DNA from: JANXQG01 sp963719885
Lineage (GTDB): Bacteria; Planctomycetota; Planctomycetia; Pirellulales; Thermoguttaceae
Assembly (NCBI GenBank): GCA_963719885.1
Contig: CAVRDP010000009.1
Coordinates: 186,001 to 250,000, forward strand
Direction: 5' to 3'
Length of the DNA stretch: 64,000 nt
Part shown: positions 8,660-18,064 of the stretch, piece after piece
How the letters are laid out: every line of letters begins with the position of its first letter
Position numbering within the stretch: position 1 is the stretch's first letter
Position numbers and translations under genes: made by a program
Notes under the pieces: model-generated
What the model was told of the DNA's origin: nothing
What the model saw: only the letters and a program-made list of their open reading frames with translations
Database searches by the model: none

Positions 8660-10804
8660 ATGGTTAATGAGAATCTGCAAATCACGCCGCTCATGGAGTG
8701 GCTTCTCGGCTCGGGCTGGTACGACGGCCTTCTCTGGCAACATTCGGGAATCATCTTGCTGGTGGTCCTTCTGGCAGGAGGCGGACTCGCTTTGCTTTTT
8801 GCCTTGCGGCGAAGTTCCACCGCCGGGCCGACGACGTCGCTATGTTTTGGCGGCATATTCGCGGCCCTCTCGCTGATGGTGCTGGCAGTCGTGGCCTTGT
8901 TCTCCACGGAAATCACGCGAACCTGGCTAACGGCAAACGTTGCCAGCCCGTTGTTCAAGATCCTGGTGCCTGTCTTGGGTCCCAACTGGCCCGATGGCGC
9001 GCTCTATACGTGGCTGGGAGTGACGACGGGCCTGACGGGCGTGGTTTATGCTGTCGGCTGGCTGGTCTCATTGCTGCTGCGTGGGCCCTTGGCCGGCACG
9101 CGGCAAAGCGGCCGGGACGTGATCGGTATAGCCGTCGACGTCGCCCGCACGTCACCCGGCCGCGTCTTGGCCCTGGCCTGGCTGGCGGTTCGCGAGTCGC
9201 TTCGCCGCCGCGTGTGGGTGATCTTCGTAGTGTTCGTGGTCTTGATCCTGACCGCCGCCTTGTTCATCGACAAGGGCAGCCGGCATCCGGCCCAACTCTA
9301 CATCCAGGTGGTCTTGAACTTCACGATCTACTTGGCGATGCTCTTTTCGCTGGTGCTCAGCGCGCTGAGCCTGCCGGCCGACATCCGCGACCGCACGCTG
9401 CACACCGTGGTGACCAAGCCGGTGCGGAAGATCGAGATCGTGCTGGGGCGGGTGCTGGGATTCGTCTTCGTGGGCACGGTCCTGCTGGGCGGCATCGGCC
9501 TGATCAGCTACGGCTTCACCGTGCGGGGCCTCGACCACACGCACAAGCTGACGGCCGACATGCTGCATGCCGAATCGCTGCCCGGCGGGGCACCCGGTAC
9601 GCCGGGTCGCGGGACGCTCTTGCGGGGCTCGACCAGCCGGTCGCACGGCCACGAGCACGAAGTGACGATCATCGAACGTCCCGGCGAGGTCCCCGAGGCC
9701 ACCGTGGAAGCGGAACAGGATCACACCCACGATTTGTATGTTTTTGGCAGCGGGGACAAGGCAATCTATACGTTGGGCCCGCCGAAAGGCCAATTGCAGG
9801 CCCGCGTGCCGATCTACGGCAAGCTCTCCTTCCACGACGAGACCGGCACGCCGAAGGAGAAGGGCATCAACGTGGGCGACGAGTGGACCTATCGCAGCTT
9901 CATCAAAGGCCGGACGAATGCGGCCGCGATCTGGACGTTCGACGGCATCAGCGAAGATCGCTTCCGCGAGTCGAATTTCCCCAACGGCATTCCCGTGGAA
10001 ATGACCATCGAGGTCTTCCGCACCCACAAGGGCAACCAGGAAAAAGGCGTGTCGGGGACCATCTCGCTGGCCAATCCCCAGACCGGCAAGAAGGTCATTC
10101 TGCGGAATTTTCTCGCCAAGAAGTTCGCCACCGACGTGCAAATGATCCCCCGCAGCTTCTATACGCCGGGCAGTGAGGGCAAGGCGGAACAGATCGATCT
10201 GTTTCGCGACCTGGTCAGCGACGACGGCCGGCTGGAGATCATCCTCCAATGCCTGGAACCCCAGCAGTACTACGGCATGGCCCAGGCCGACCTGTACATC
10301 CGCGCCGCCGATAGCTCCTTTGCCTGGAACTTCTTCAAGGGTTACCTGGGAATCTGGCTGCAAATGGCGTTGGTCATCAGTCTGGGCGTGATGTGCAGCA
10401 CGTTCCTCAGCGGCCCGGTCGCCTTGCTGGCCACGATGTTCCTCATCATCGTCGGCATCTTCAACGGCTTCATCGTCGAATTGGCCAGCGGAAAGATGGT
10501 GGGAGGCGCGACGTTCGAATCGGCGGAGCGGATCATGACCCAGGACAACATGATCTCGGAGTTGGAGCCCGGGCTGAAGACCAACGTCATCAAGGCCATG
10601 GACCAGGCGGAGGCCGTCATGCTGCGGTATGCTTCGGCCCTGCTGCCGCACGTTTCCGACAACGACTTCGTCGACCGCGTGGCTTGCGGTTTTGACGTGG
10701 GTCGAGACCTGGTGGCGCGCTGCTTGTTAGGCGAGGCGGCCTATCTGCTGCCCGTGATCCTCTTGGCCTTCGTATTTTTGAAGCAACGGGAGATGGCCCA
10801 ATGA
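8660..10804 (+). CDS. ABC-2 type transporter permease, large
   Basis: 714 residues. N-terminal membrane segments near 28-47 and 62-82, two more around 125 and 180-200, then FTIYLAMLFSLVLSALSLPADIRDRTLHTVVTKPVRK, typical of ABC-2 permeases. A large extracytoplasmic region (about 300-560) follows, then a last group of membrane helices (MALVISLGVMCSTFLSGPVALLATMFLIIVGI and a final one at 695-710). The pathway substrate is unknown. Within the external domain the residues GAPGTPGR are encoded by a copy of the 22-nt hairpin repeat, in frame. Coupled to the ATPase and the next gene. Confidence 0.85.
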   Translation: MVNENLQITPLMEWLLGSGWYDGLLWQHSGIILLVVLLAGGGLALLFALRRSSTAGPTTSLCFGGIFAALSLMVLAVVALFSTEITRTWLTANVASPLFKILVPVLGPNWPDGALYTWLGVTTGLTGVVYAVGWLVSLLLRGPLAGTRQSGRDVIGIAVDVARTSPGRVLALAWLAVRESLRRRVWVIFVVFVVLILTAALFIDKGSRHPAQLYIQVVLNFTIYLAMLFSLVLSALSLPADIRDRTLHTVVTKPVRKIEIVLGRVLGFVFVGTVLLGGIGLISYGFTVRGLDHTHKLTADMLHAESLPGGAPGTPGRGTLLRGSTSRSHGHEHEVTIIERPGEVPEATVEAEQDHTHDLYVFGSGDKAIYTLGPPKGQLQARVPIYGKLSFHDETGTPKEKGINVGDEWTYRSFIKGRTNAAAIWTFDGISEDRFRESNFPNGIPVEMTIEVFRTHKGNQEKGVSGTISLANPQTGKKVILRNFLAKKFATDVQMIPRSFYTPGSEGKAEQIDLFRDLVSDDGRLEIILQCLEPQQYYGMAQADLYIRAADSSFAWNFFKGYLGIWLQMALVISLGVMCSTFLSGPVALLATMFLIIVGIFNGFIVELASGKMVGGATFESAERIMTQDNMISELEPGLKTNVIKAMDQAEAVMLRYASALLPHVSDNDFVDRVACGFDVGRDLVARCLLGEAAYLLPVILLAFVFLKQREMAQ
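9588..9609 (+). repeat. 22-nt hairpin repeat, copy 3 (CG-stem variant)
   Basis: GGGC, stem ACCCGG, loop TACG, stem CCGGGT, CG. Compared with the ACCATG/CATGGT version, two stem pairs have changed on both sides, keeping pairing. In frame in the permease, read GAPGTPGR. Confidence 0.8.
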
Positions 10805-12608
10805 GTTTGAACGTTTCCGAGCCGAGCGCGCGGGAGCGTTCCCGCCGTCGCAAGTGGATCTACGGGGTGTCGATGATCGTGCTGATCGTCGTGCTCTTCG
10901 TTTTGAGTCGCCCGGCCACGCTGCGGACGAAGGACGTCGAGGGACAACCGGGGGGAGTGCTGGCCGCATACCGCGACAAGCACGGCCTGAGCCAGACGGA
11001 GCTGGGCCAGATCGATCCCACCAGCGAAACGATCCGCCTGGCGACGTTGGGCATGCGGGGTATCGCCGGCACGTTGCTTTGGTCGAAGGCGACCCAGTTT
11101 CAAATGAAGAAAGACTGGACCCGCCTCCGCGCCACGCTCGACCAGATCAGCAAGCTCCAGCCGCACTCGATTCACGTCTGGCGCTACCAGGCCTGGAACC
11201 TGTCCTACAACGTCTCCGTGGCCTTCGACGATTATCACGACAAGTTCTACTGGGTCATCGAGGGCCTGAACTACATGCTGGACGGCGTGCATACGAACGA
11301 CAAGGAACCGCGGTTGTACTGGGACATGGGCTGGTTCATTTCCAACAAGATCGGCCGCGATGACTGTGCCAAGTATTACCGCCGCCTGTTCAGCGGCGAG
11401 CGCGGCCCCGACGGCAAGGACCCGCCCGATTATATCAAGGACTTCCGCGAGCATTTTGCCCCGCCCGACAGCGGTTTCCCTTTGGGCAGCGACTTGAGCG
11501 ACAACTGGCACGTGGGCAAGGCCTGGTTCCTGGCTGCGGAGAACAAGATCGCCCCGCCCCGCTATCCGGTCCGCGGCATGGCCCCGGTGATTTTCTATTC
11601 CGATGCCCCGACCTGCCAGTTCTATTACGCCGACAACCTGGAGAAGGACGGCAAATTCGGCCAGATTGCCCAGCGGGCATGGCGCGATGCGGAGAGCGAG
11701 TGGCACGAATTCGGCGATCGACCGATCGAAACGTCCTATGACGACGAGACGACTGGGGGAAGACTTGCCCTGCAACTGAACCGGAGGGAAGAATTGTTCG
11801 ATTCCGCTGAAGAGAAGAAGGAGCGGCTGGATGCCCTTGCTGCGGGAGAGCGAGACAAAATTGAAAAGGAAAAACGCGACAAGCTGTCGCCCGAGGAACG
11901 CGCTGCCTGGGATACGTACCGGAAAGACTTGGACCGGTACACGCAAAGAGAAGAAAACGGGGAAGAACGTGAAACCGTTCTTGCAGCCCAGCTTGGACGT
12001 TAGCCTCAAGGACCGCGCGGAAGCCAAGCCGGACGAAATTGCGCGGCGCTGCCCGCAGATCCATCGCGCAGGAAGCCATGAAACTGGCCAAGGAAATCGA
12101 AAACGACGAGACCCTGGCCTTGTACACCAACCGCGAACGGATGAAGGTCAACTTCGATTTCTGGCGGACGAGGGCCAGGGCCGAGCAGACGGCAGAGTGC
12201 CTGGCCGCGCGGAAAGCGATCCACGACGGCGACAAGGCCTTTGCCAAAGGCGACTTGATCCGCGCCCGGCCGATGTATGAAGAAGGCCTGCGCGGCTGGC
12301 GGAAGGTACTCGATGATCCGGAGTTTCACACGCTGGTCGACGACGTTTGCCTCGGCGGCGATCTGGTGGACGTCATCCGCAACTACCAAAAGTGCCTCGA
12401 CCAGGACGACCAGGACCTGCCCGAGTTCTTCATCGACGATCGGGGCGTGCGCCACGAGGGGTTCATCCTACAGGACATCATCGACAAGCACGGCAGCCGG
12501 CAGGGATCGCCTTTCCCGCCCGTTGGCAAAAAGGCCAAGTCGCCGGAAAACCCCGAAAAGAAAGACAAGCCGGCCTCGGAGGGTGGCATGCCTTCACGCG
12601 GCCGTTAG
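10801..12608 (+). CDS. Membrane-anchored protein of ABC operon, unknown function, two frameshifts
   Basis: About 601 residues after two +1 corrections (near 11945 and 12047). One N-terminal helix (WIYGVSMIVLIVVLFVL, about 19-35), then a long soluble part rich in W, Y and R, with TPR-like helices (LWSKATQFQMKKDWTRLRATLDQISKLQPHSIHVWRYQAWNLSYN). After the shifts: VKPFLQPSLDVSLKDRAEAKPDEIARR, then EAMKLAKEIENDETLALYTNRERMKVNFDFWRTRA and a charged tail. No enzyme motif. The ATGA overlap with the permease indicates a transporter-associated protein. The last residues GGMPSRGR and the stop codon are supplied by the arm of a long palindrome. Confidence 0.7.
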
Positions 12609-12791
12609 AGACTCGGCGCGATCGGGGCAAGCGCAACCGGCCGCGGGTAGGCATGTTTGTTGCGAGGCCGACATGCCTCACGTCACGCGCTTGGGCCAAC
12701 ATGCCCGGGCGCCATGTACTCATGGTCGGCCGCCGGTTGCGCTTGCCCTGCTGTCGCGACTTCGTGACGGCCGCGTGAAGGCATGCCACCC
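12581..12791. repeat. Nested palindromic element, 211 bp
   Basis: Perfect 25-bp outer arms (12581-12605 and 12767-12791, starting GGGTGGCATGCC) and perfect 17-bp inner arms (12625-12641 and 12732-12748, GGGCAAGCGCAACCGGC). Inside sit a small hairpin (AGGCATGT ... ACATGCCT) and a copy of the 22-nt repeat at 12707. It fills the gap between two genes. A lone diverged outer arm occurs at 62505. Confidence 0.85.
12707..12728 (+). repeat. 22-nt hairpin repeat, copy 4
   Basis: GGGC, stem GCCATG, loop TACT, stem CATGGT, CG (one G-T pair). The only clearly intergenic copy; it sits within the nested 211-bp palindrome. Confidence 0.75.
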
Positions 12792-12843
12792 GAATCGGGA
12801 CGTTATTCTTCACTTCATTCCAGCGTTTCACCCTCTACCCAGT

Positions 12844-14150
12844 ATGCCTCGACGCAACCTTCACTACCTGTTCCTCATCACGCTCTTCTCCCTAGTCTGT
12901 TACCAGAAGGTACCGGGCAGCCGCAGTAGCCGCGTGCTGGCCAACGCCATGGACCGCGTCTCGCTCCGCTTCTATCAGCCGGTCGACGAGCTCAATCTGT
13001 TCGAAGGGGCCATGTCGGGCATGATCCAACGGCTCGACGACGAGCACTCGAAATACGTCCAGGCCGCCGAGAAACAAGCCTTCGAGGAGGACCTCAACCA
13101 GGAGTTCGTGGGCATTGGAATCTATCCGGTGATCGATCCCAAGACGAAACAGCTTCTCGTGCTCGGTTCTCTGCCGGACGGCCCCGCCTTCGCGGCGGGC
13201 ATCCGTGGCGGCGACCGCATCGAACGGATCGAGGGCCAAAGCACGCAGGGTTTGCCCTTGAAGGCTGCGGTTGTGCGGATCCACGGCAAGCCGGGGACCT
13301 CCGTCCTGTTGACCATTGTGCATCCGGGGGCGGCCCAGCCGATCGATCTATCGATTGTTCGCCAGGTCATCCACAAAGATACCGTTGAGGGCGATTCCCG
13401 GGGTGCGGATCGCCAATGGAACTTTCTGTTGCCCGGTAACCGCCAGATCGGCTATATCCGCATCTCCGCATTTACCGACGCGGAGCCGGGCGAAAAGGGC
13501 ACTGTGGCTGCCTTTCCGCGGCACTGGAGCAACTCCGCAAAGAAAAGGTCGGGGGAGTCGTGCTCGATCTCCGCGACAACGGGGGTGGTTCGCTGCCGGC
13601 CGCCGTGGACGTCTGCGACCTGCTGCTTCCGCGGGGGGAAATTGTGACCACACGCGGCCGTGACGGCCGGATCCTGCACGCTTATTCCGCCTCGGGCAAG
13701 GCCCCCTTCACCGGTTTTCCGATGGCGGTGCTCGTCAACCGCAGGAGCGCCAGCGCCAGCGAAATCGTGGCCGCCTGCTTGCAAGACCACGAGCGCGCGA
13801 TTGTCGTCGGCGAAAAAAGCTACGGCAAAGGCACGGTGCAGGAAGTTGTCGACTTGGGCCCCACGTTCGGAGCGATAAAGTTAACAATTGCCACCTACTG
13901 GCGGCCCAGCGGCCAGAATATCAATCGGCCCAAGGAAGACGCGAAAAGCGATGCAAAGAATGCCACTTGGGGCGTTTCGCCCGACGAAGGTTACGATCTG
14001 GCCGTCACAGACGACGAGCGCGATTGCCTGCTGACTTGGCAGCACGAGCATGAATTGGCCGCACTTGGCGGCCAAAAGAGCACAACCGGCGATGAAGTGC
14101 CGGACCGCGTGCTGTTGAAGGCTGTCGAGTACTTGGAATCGAAGAAGTAG
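12844..14150 (+). CDS. S41 family C-terminal processing peptidase (CtpA-like), one frameshift
   Basis: Periplasmic serine protease, about 435 residues after correcting a missing base near 13516. The N-terminus has a signal/anchor helix (YLFLITLFSLVCYQ). A PDZ domain follows (EFVGIGIYPVIDPKTKQLLVLGSLPDGPAFAAGIRGGDRIERI, about 85-165), then the catalytic domain: VLDLRDNGGGSL, nucleophile serine in RRSASASEIVAACLQ and the general-base lysine in KSYGKGTVQEV. These are the Ser-Lys dyad motifs of the family. It stands alone after the palindrome, and may have its own promoter. Confidence 0.88.
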
Positions 14151-14353
14151 GGTGCCCGAGCTGCTTATGCATGCCACCCACCAAGTAGGGTGTCCAAGCA
14201 GTCATTTCTCTCTACGCCCCCCTTGGAAAAGTCCTGGCAAACTGGCACAATACAGGATTCTCGCTTATTGAATAAGTTGCATCAGGCTACGGCCGTCGGC
14301 CGGGCGAGTCACGTATCCCCTGTCAGAAATTCTGAGTTCCACGGAGCTTTTCC

Positions 14354-15274
14354 ATGTTCAAGAATCTCAACCCGGGCGCTTTGGGCGTCTCCGGACATCA
14401 GAGCGAAATCATCGAGTTGGTACTAACTTATGGTTTCACAGGTATGGATCTGAATGTTGTCGAGTTTGCCACTCGGGCACGGTTGAAGAGCGTGGAGTAT
14501 GCCCGTCGGCTGTTCGATAGCGCCAAACTGAAACTGGGTAGTTTCGCCCTGCCTTTGGAGTGGGATACCGACGACGAGACCTTTGCCAAGGACATGAAGA
14601 AGCTGCCCGAGAATGCCCAGGCGGCGGCTGCCGCCGGTTGCACGCGTTGCATTGCCACGGTAGCCCCGGCAAGTGACAAGCGGCCGTATCACGAGAACTT
14701 CGAGTTCCACAAGCGGCGGTTCCAAGAAATATGCCAGGCCCTCGAGCCGTCAGGCGTTCGCTTCGGGGTCGGCTTCCAGGCGGCCGAGTATCTGCGAAAG
14801 AACCAGGCCTTCCAATTCGTACACGATCTGGACGCCCTCACGCTCCTGCTGAACATGGTGGCCGCGCCGAACATCGGCCTGTTGCTGGACATCTGGGACA
14901 TCGTCGTTGGCGGCGGTTCGCTGGAGAGCGTCCGCAAGCTCCCCCCAGAGCAGATCGTGGCCGTACACGTGGCCGACCTGCCGCCGACGGCCGGCAACGG
15001 CGAAATCGATGAGAAATCCCGCTTGTTGCCCGGCACTGAAGGCGGGCGGATCGACATCACGACGTTGTTGGTTTATCTCAAGTCGGTGGGCTACGACGGT
15101 CCGATTACGCCGCGGCCCTCGCGTGGCATTTTCCAAAGCCGGCGTCGCGACCTCGTGGTCAAGCAGGCCGGCGAGGCCATGGACAAGGTCTGGCGTGCCG
15201 CCGGATTGCCCTTCGAGCGTCGTTTCGTTCCCTCGGCCGCATCGCTGGACTACAATATCGATTTCGGGAATTAG
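14354..15274 (+). CDS. Sugar phosphate isomerase/epimerase (xylose isomerase-like TIM barrel)
   Basis: 306 residues of the AP_endonuc_2/xylose isomerase-like fold. Strands and ligands typical of the family: GFTGMDLNVVEFATRA, GCTRCIATVAP, SGVRFGVGFQAAEYL, NIGLLLDIWDIVVGGG, IVAVHVADLP, GTEGGRIDITTLLVYLKSVGYDGPIT. The metal site residues usual for sugar epimerases (Glu, Asp, His, Glu) are only partly recognisable, so the substrate is open. Start supported by GGAG 8 nt before the ATG. The next gene starts 9 bp after its stop. Confidence 0.82.
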   Translation: MFKNLNPGALGVSGHQSEIIELVLTYGFTGMDLNVVEFATRARLKSVEYARRLFDSAKLKLGSFALPLEWDTDDETFAKDMKKLPENAQAAAAAGCTRCIATVAPASDKRPYHENFEFHKRRFQEICQALEPSGVRFGVGFQAAEYLRKNQAFQFVHDLDALTLLLNMVAAPNIGLLLDIWDIVVGGGSLESVRKLPPEQIVAVHVADLPPTAGNGEIDEKSRLLPGTEGGRIDITTLLVYLKSVGYDGPITPRPSRGIFQSRRRDLVVKQAGEAMDKVWRAAGLPFERRFVPSAASLDYNIDFGN

Positions 15275-15283
15275 CCGATCGAC

Positions 15284-16441
15284 TTGTTTCACTGGGAAAA
15301 TGGCCTGAAACTGACTACCGCCGGTCTGGCGATCGACTTTCGCCGTCGCCAGCCCAGGGCCTTCATTTCGCACGCCCATAACGACCACATGGCTCGGCAT
15401 GAGTTCGCGCTCTGCACTCCCCAGACCGCGGCCCTCTATCAGTTGCGGTTGGGACCACGGCCCACGCTCAATTTGCCCTACCGCCGCACGATCGACTGGG
15501 CCGGGCTGCGGTTGACGACCTATCCGGCCGGGCATTGTCTCGGTTCGGCGATGTTGCTGGCCGAAGACCAGGGCCGCACGCTGCTCTACACGGGCGATTT
15601 CAAGCTCCGGCCTTCGCTCACCGCCGGGGCGGCCGAGTTGCCGCACGCCGATACCCTCGTGATCGAGAGTACCTACGGGCATCCCGACTATCGTCTGCCG
15701 CCTCGCGAAGAAAGCATTGCCGAGTTCCTCGCCCTCGTCCGCCGGGCCCTTGCCGACGAGATGGTGCCCGTCATTCAAGGCTACGTGCTAGGCAAGAGCC
15801 AGGAAATCACCCGCCTGCTGACGGATGCCGGCATTCCCGTGCTCCAGCACCGCAGCATCTACGAGGTCAGCCGGATGTACGAATCGCTGGGCTGTCCGCT
15901 GGGCCAGTTCGAGCGCTTCCGCGGCCGTGTGGAACCGGGTTGGGCCGTCATCGTACCGCCCGGCACGTTGCTTGCCGAGCTACCGCGGCAGGTTCGTTTC
16001 GCCCTCACCGGTTGGGCCATCGACCGCGGGGCGAAATATCGCCTTGGCGTCGATCATGCCATTCCGCTTTCCGACCACGCCGACTACGGCGAGTTGATCG
16101 AGGCCATCGACCGCGTCGCCCCCCAGGCCGTCTACTGTACCCACGGACCGGAAAGTTTCGTCGATCGACTCTTGGATCTCGGCTACAACGCCGCACGTGC
16201 TGGGCAAACCGCGGCAGGGACGATTGTTTTAGGTAGGGTGGGCCGAGTGAAACGAGTCCCACCAATTCCCACCATCTTCTTGCGTAATCATGGTGGGACT
16301 CGTTTCACTCGGCCCACCCTACAGTCCCGCGAAGAGCAAGAGGATCGACGTCGCGTTGAACGCGATATGCAGCACCAGCGACGGGGCAAGGCGGCGCGTG
16401 CGATGATAAAGTACGCCGAACACCAGCGCCAGCGGGAATAG
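15284..16441 (+). CDS. Metallo-beta-lactamase fold exonuclease-like protein (CPSF/YSH1-type)
   Basis: Core of about 320 residues. Zinc motif HAHNDHMARH (about 31-40), PAGHCLGSAM, YTGDFKLRPS, VIESTYGHP, then IQGYVLGKSQEITRLL and LSDHADYGELIEAI, and CTHGPES near the end. These are the motifs of the RNA/DNA exonuclease branch often linked with ATP-dependent DNA ligase; no ligase gene is adjacent. The protein should end near GTIVLG (about position 16232). Instead a 90-bp inverted repeat is inserted there, and the frame runs on through it and into the opposite strand of the CPBP gene, adding about 70 unnatural residues. Start ATG/TTG-like at 15284, directly after the isomerase gene. Confidence 0.82.
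   Translation: MFHWENGLKLTTAGLAIDFRRRQPRAFISHAHNDHMARHEFALCTPQTAALYQLRLGPRPTLNLPYRRTIDWAGLRLTTYPAGHCLGSAMLLAEDQGRTLLYTGDFKLRPSLTAGAAELPHADTLVIESTYGHPDYRLPPREESIAEFLALVRRALADEMVPVIQGYVLGKSQEITRLLTDAGIPVLQHRSIYEVSRMYESLGCPLGQFERFRGRVEPGWAVIVPPGTLLAELPRQVRFALTGWAIDRGAKYRLGVDHAIPLSDHADYGELIEAIDRVAPQAVYCTHGPESFVDRLLDLGYNAARAGQTAAGTIVLGRVGRVKRVPPIPTIFLRNHGGTRFTRPTLQSREEQEDRRRVERDMQHQRRGKAARAMIKYAEHQRQRE
16233..16322. repeat. MITE-like inverted repeat, GTAGGGTGGG family, copy 2
   Basis: Two perfect 32-bp arms (16233-16264, 16291-16322) around a 26-nt spacer; ends GTAGGGTGGGCC / GGCCCACCCTAC. It lies at the convergent ends of the MBL and CPBP genes: it removes the MBL stop and its terminal CTA provides the stop (TAG) of the CPBP gene. 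Confidence 0.9.
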
Positions 16442-17248
16442 CGGAATCGGGTCCAGGGCGTAGTTGATTCCCGTCGCTTTCACCAGCATTACCAACGCGA
16501 TTTGAAGCGCCAGCAGCGGACCGACCACGGCCAAGAGGGCCAACAGTCCCAGCTTGGCGTCGGAGCGAAGTTTTTCCGGTTTCCAGCCCAGATCGGCCGC
16601 CGTCGCCCCCGCGGCAAACCGTAGTACCCCAATCGCCAGCCTGAGAACCAGCAGATCGGCCGCGATCTGAGTTAGGAACAGGACCGTCAAGTATTCCTTC
16701 GAAAACGGCTCCTTGCCGGAGCGGAGGTGCATGAGGGCGAAGAGTACGGCGGGCAATACGATCGGCAGCCACGACACGGGGGCCGACCTCAACTCCGGAT
16801 GCTTCCGCCGCTGGCGGCTCCAAACGGCCTCCAGCCAGCCTTGAAGCAAGACGCGAAAGAAGAATTCCTCGAAGAGCGGAGCGACGACAATGACCATCAC
16901 TATGGCGATGGCCTTCTCGCTGGGAGTGCCGTTGCGCAGCAATTGTTCGGCCTGATGGGCCAATTCAGGCTTTTGATCGGCCACTTGCTGCGCGGCCTCG
17001 GGCCCCATCCATTCCTGAACGGCCCCGGCCGCCATCCAATGAAGCAGCAAACCGATGAGGAAGATGAACAGCACGTCTTGCGCCTGCCATGGAACTGGCC
17101 GCCGCCGGGCCAACGGGATGATCGGGTCGCGCCGCCGCCAGCGGATGTAGATCGATGTCCATAGGCCCGCGCTGGCGGCCAGCAAGGCCGCGAGCATGAC
17201 CGCTTTCACCATTTCCTCGCCCGGCAATGTCGCAAACAGCGGAGTCAT
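16319..17248 (-). CDS. CPBP family intramembrane metalloprotease
   Basis: 309 residues from the ATG at 17248. A hydrophobic protein with about eight membrane segments. CPBP (Abi) motifs: EEFFFRVLLQGWLEAVW (motif 1, EExxxR), FALMHLRSG (motif 2, histidine) and HIAFNATSILLL (motif 3, HxxxN). Family members are intramembrane proteases or prenyl-protein endopeptidase-like. The start overlaps the pgsA stop by ATGA, so translation is coupled. Its stop codon lies inside a repeat element. Confidence 0.88.
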   Translation of the reverse strand: MTPLFATLPGEEMVKAVMLAALLAASAGLWTSIYIRWRRRDPIIPLARRRPVPWQAQDVLFIFLIGLLLHWMAAGAVQEWMGPEAAQQVADQKPELAHQAEQLLRNGTPSEKAIAIVMVIVVAPLFEEFFFRVLLQGWLEAVWSRQRRKHPELRSAPVSWLPIVLPAVLFALMHLRSGKEPFSKEYLTVLFLTQIAADLLVLRLAIGVLRFAAGATAADLGWKPEKLRSDAKLGLLALLAVVGPLLALQIALVMLVKATGINYALDPIPLFPLALVFGVLYHRTRRLAPSLVLHIAFNATSILLLFAGL

Positions 17249-17881
17249 GCGTCCGGCGTATCGGTTTTCTGCTTGAGAAGCTTGTAGGCGATCCAGACGT
17301 AGACCGCCCCGGAGTAAACGGTGAGGATCACCGCCGACCAGATGGAAACGACCGTGAACCAGTAAACCCACAAGGGCGCGGTGGAGCCGAACGGGCTGGA
17401 GGCAATGGAGATAAACCAGTGCGGACCCGGCCGCAACGCATTGCAGTACCATCTTCAGCTTGCCGGACAGATTCGCCGAAAAGTCGCTGCCGCGTTCTTC
17501 CAGGAAGCTCCGCAAGGCAGTCACCAGCAATTCGCGGCCGACAATCACCACCACCATCCACGCCTGCAAAAGAAGCGGATCGGCACGCATCCCCGGGGTG
17601 ATGACCAGGAAGATGAACGTGCCGCAGATAATCACCTTGTCGGCGAACGGATCGAGGATGCGGCCCAGCGTGGTGATTTGATTGTATTTTCGGGCGTAGT
17701 AGCCGTCGAGCCAATCCGTGCCGACGGCGATCAGGAACAGGATGAAGGCGGAAATATAATGTTCGGAGGTGATCAGCCAGAAGAGCACCACCGACAAGAC
17801 CAGGCGCAGGGTGGTCAACTGGTTCGGCAGGTTGAACGCCTTGCCGAGCGAGTGCCGAGCGGGTTTGGTGGGTATTGTCAT
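17245..17881 (-). CDS. pgsA: CDP-diacylglycerol--glycerol-3-phosphate 3-phosphatidyltransferase, one frameshift
   Basis: Makes phosphatidylglycerophosphate, committed step of phosphatidylglycerol synthesis, in the inner membrane. About 211 residues from MTIPTKPARHSLGKAFNLPNQ. The CDP-alcohol phosphatidyltransferase signature is complete: DGYYAR, eight residues, GRILDPFAD. Membrane helices follow (VIICGTFIFLVI, WMVVVIVGRELLVTALRS, then WVYWFTVVSIWSAVILTV). An extra base near 17409 splits the gene; removal restores GSALVYLIASSPFGS. There is no stop between an upstream HicB-like segment and this gene, so it may be made as a fusion or start at 17881. Confidence 0.9.
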
Positions 17882-18064
17882 CGTTCTCGGTAAGGGTATC
17901 GGTTTACCCTCTTTCCGTAAACCATCGAGATGGAACTCGATTGCTTCCCGCATGTTCGCCAATACCTCTTCGCGAGTCGCGCCGGTCGACACGCAGCCTG
18001 GAAGATCCGGCGAATACGCCGAGAAACCGGTCGCTGACGCCTCGATGACTACTTCGTATTTCAT
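17882..18064 (-). CDS. HicB-like domain, in frame with pgsA
   Basis: 61 codons: MKYEVVIEASATGFSAYSPDLPGCVSTGATREEVLANMREAIEFHLDGLRKEGKPIP, the partial RNase H-like fold of HicB antitoxins. Usual HicB proteins add a short strand or a DNA-binding domain; here there is no stop and the frame runs straight into PgsA. The ATG overlaps the rimO stop (ATGA). No hicA toxin gene is adjacent, so it is an orphan or a domesticated domain. It may be a separate product whose stop was lost by an indel. Confidence 0.7.

Noticed and set aside
9152..10651. A 499-codon minus-strand frame opposite the ABC permease
   Set aside because: Shadow frame without hydrophobic or domain pattern.
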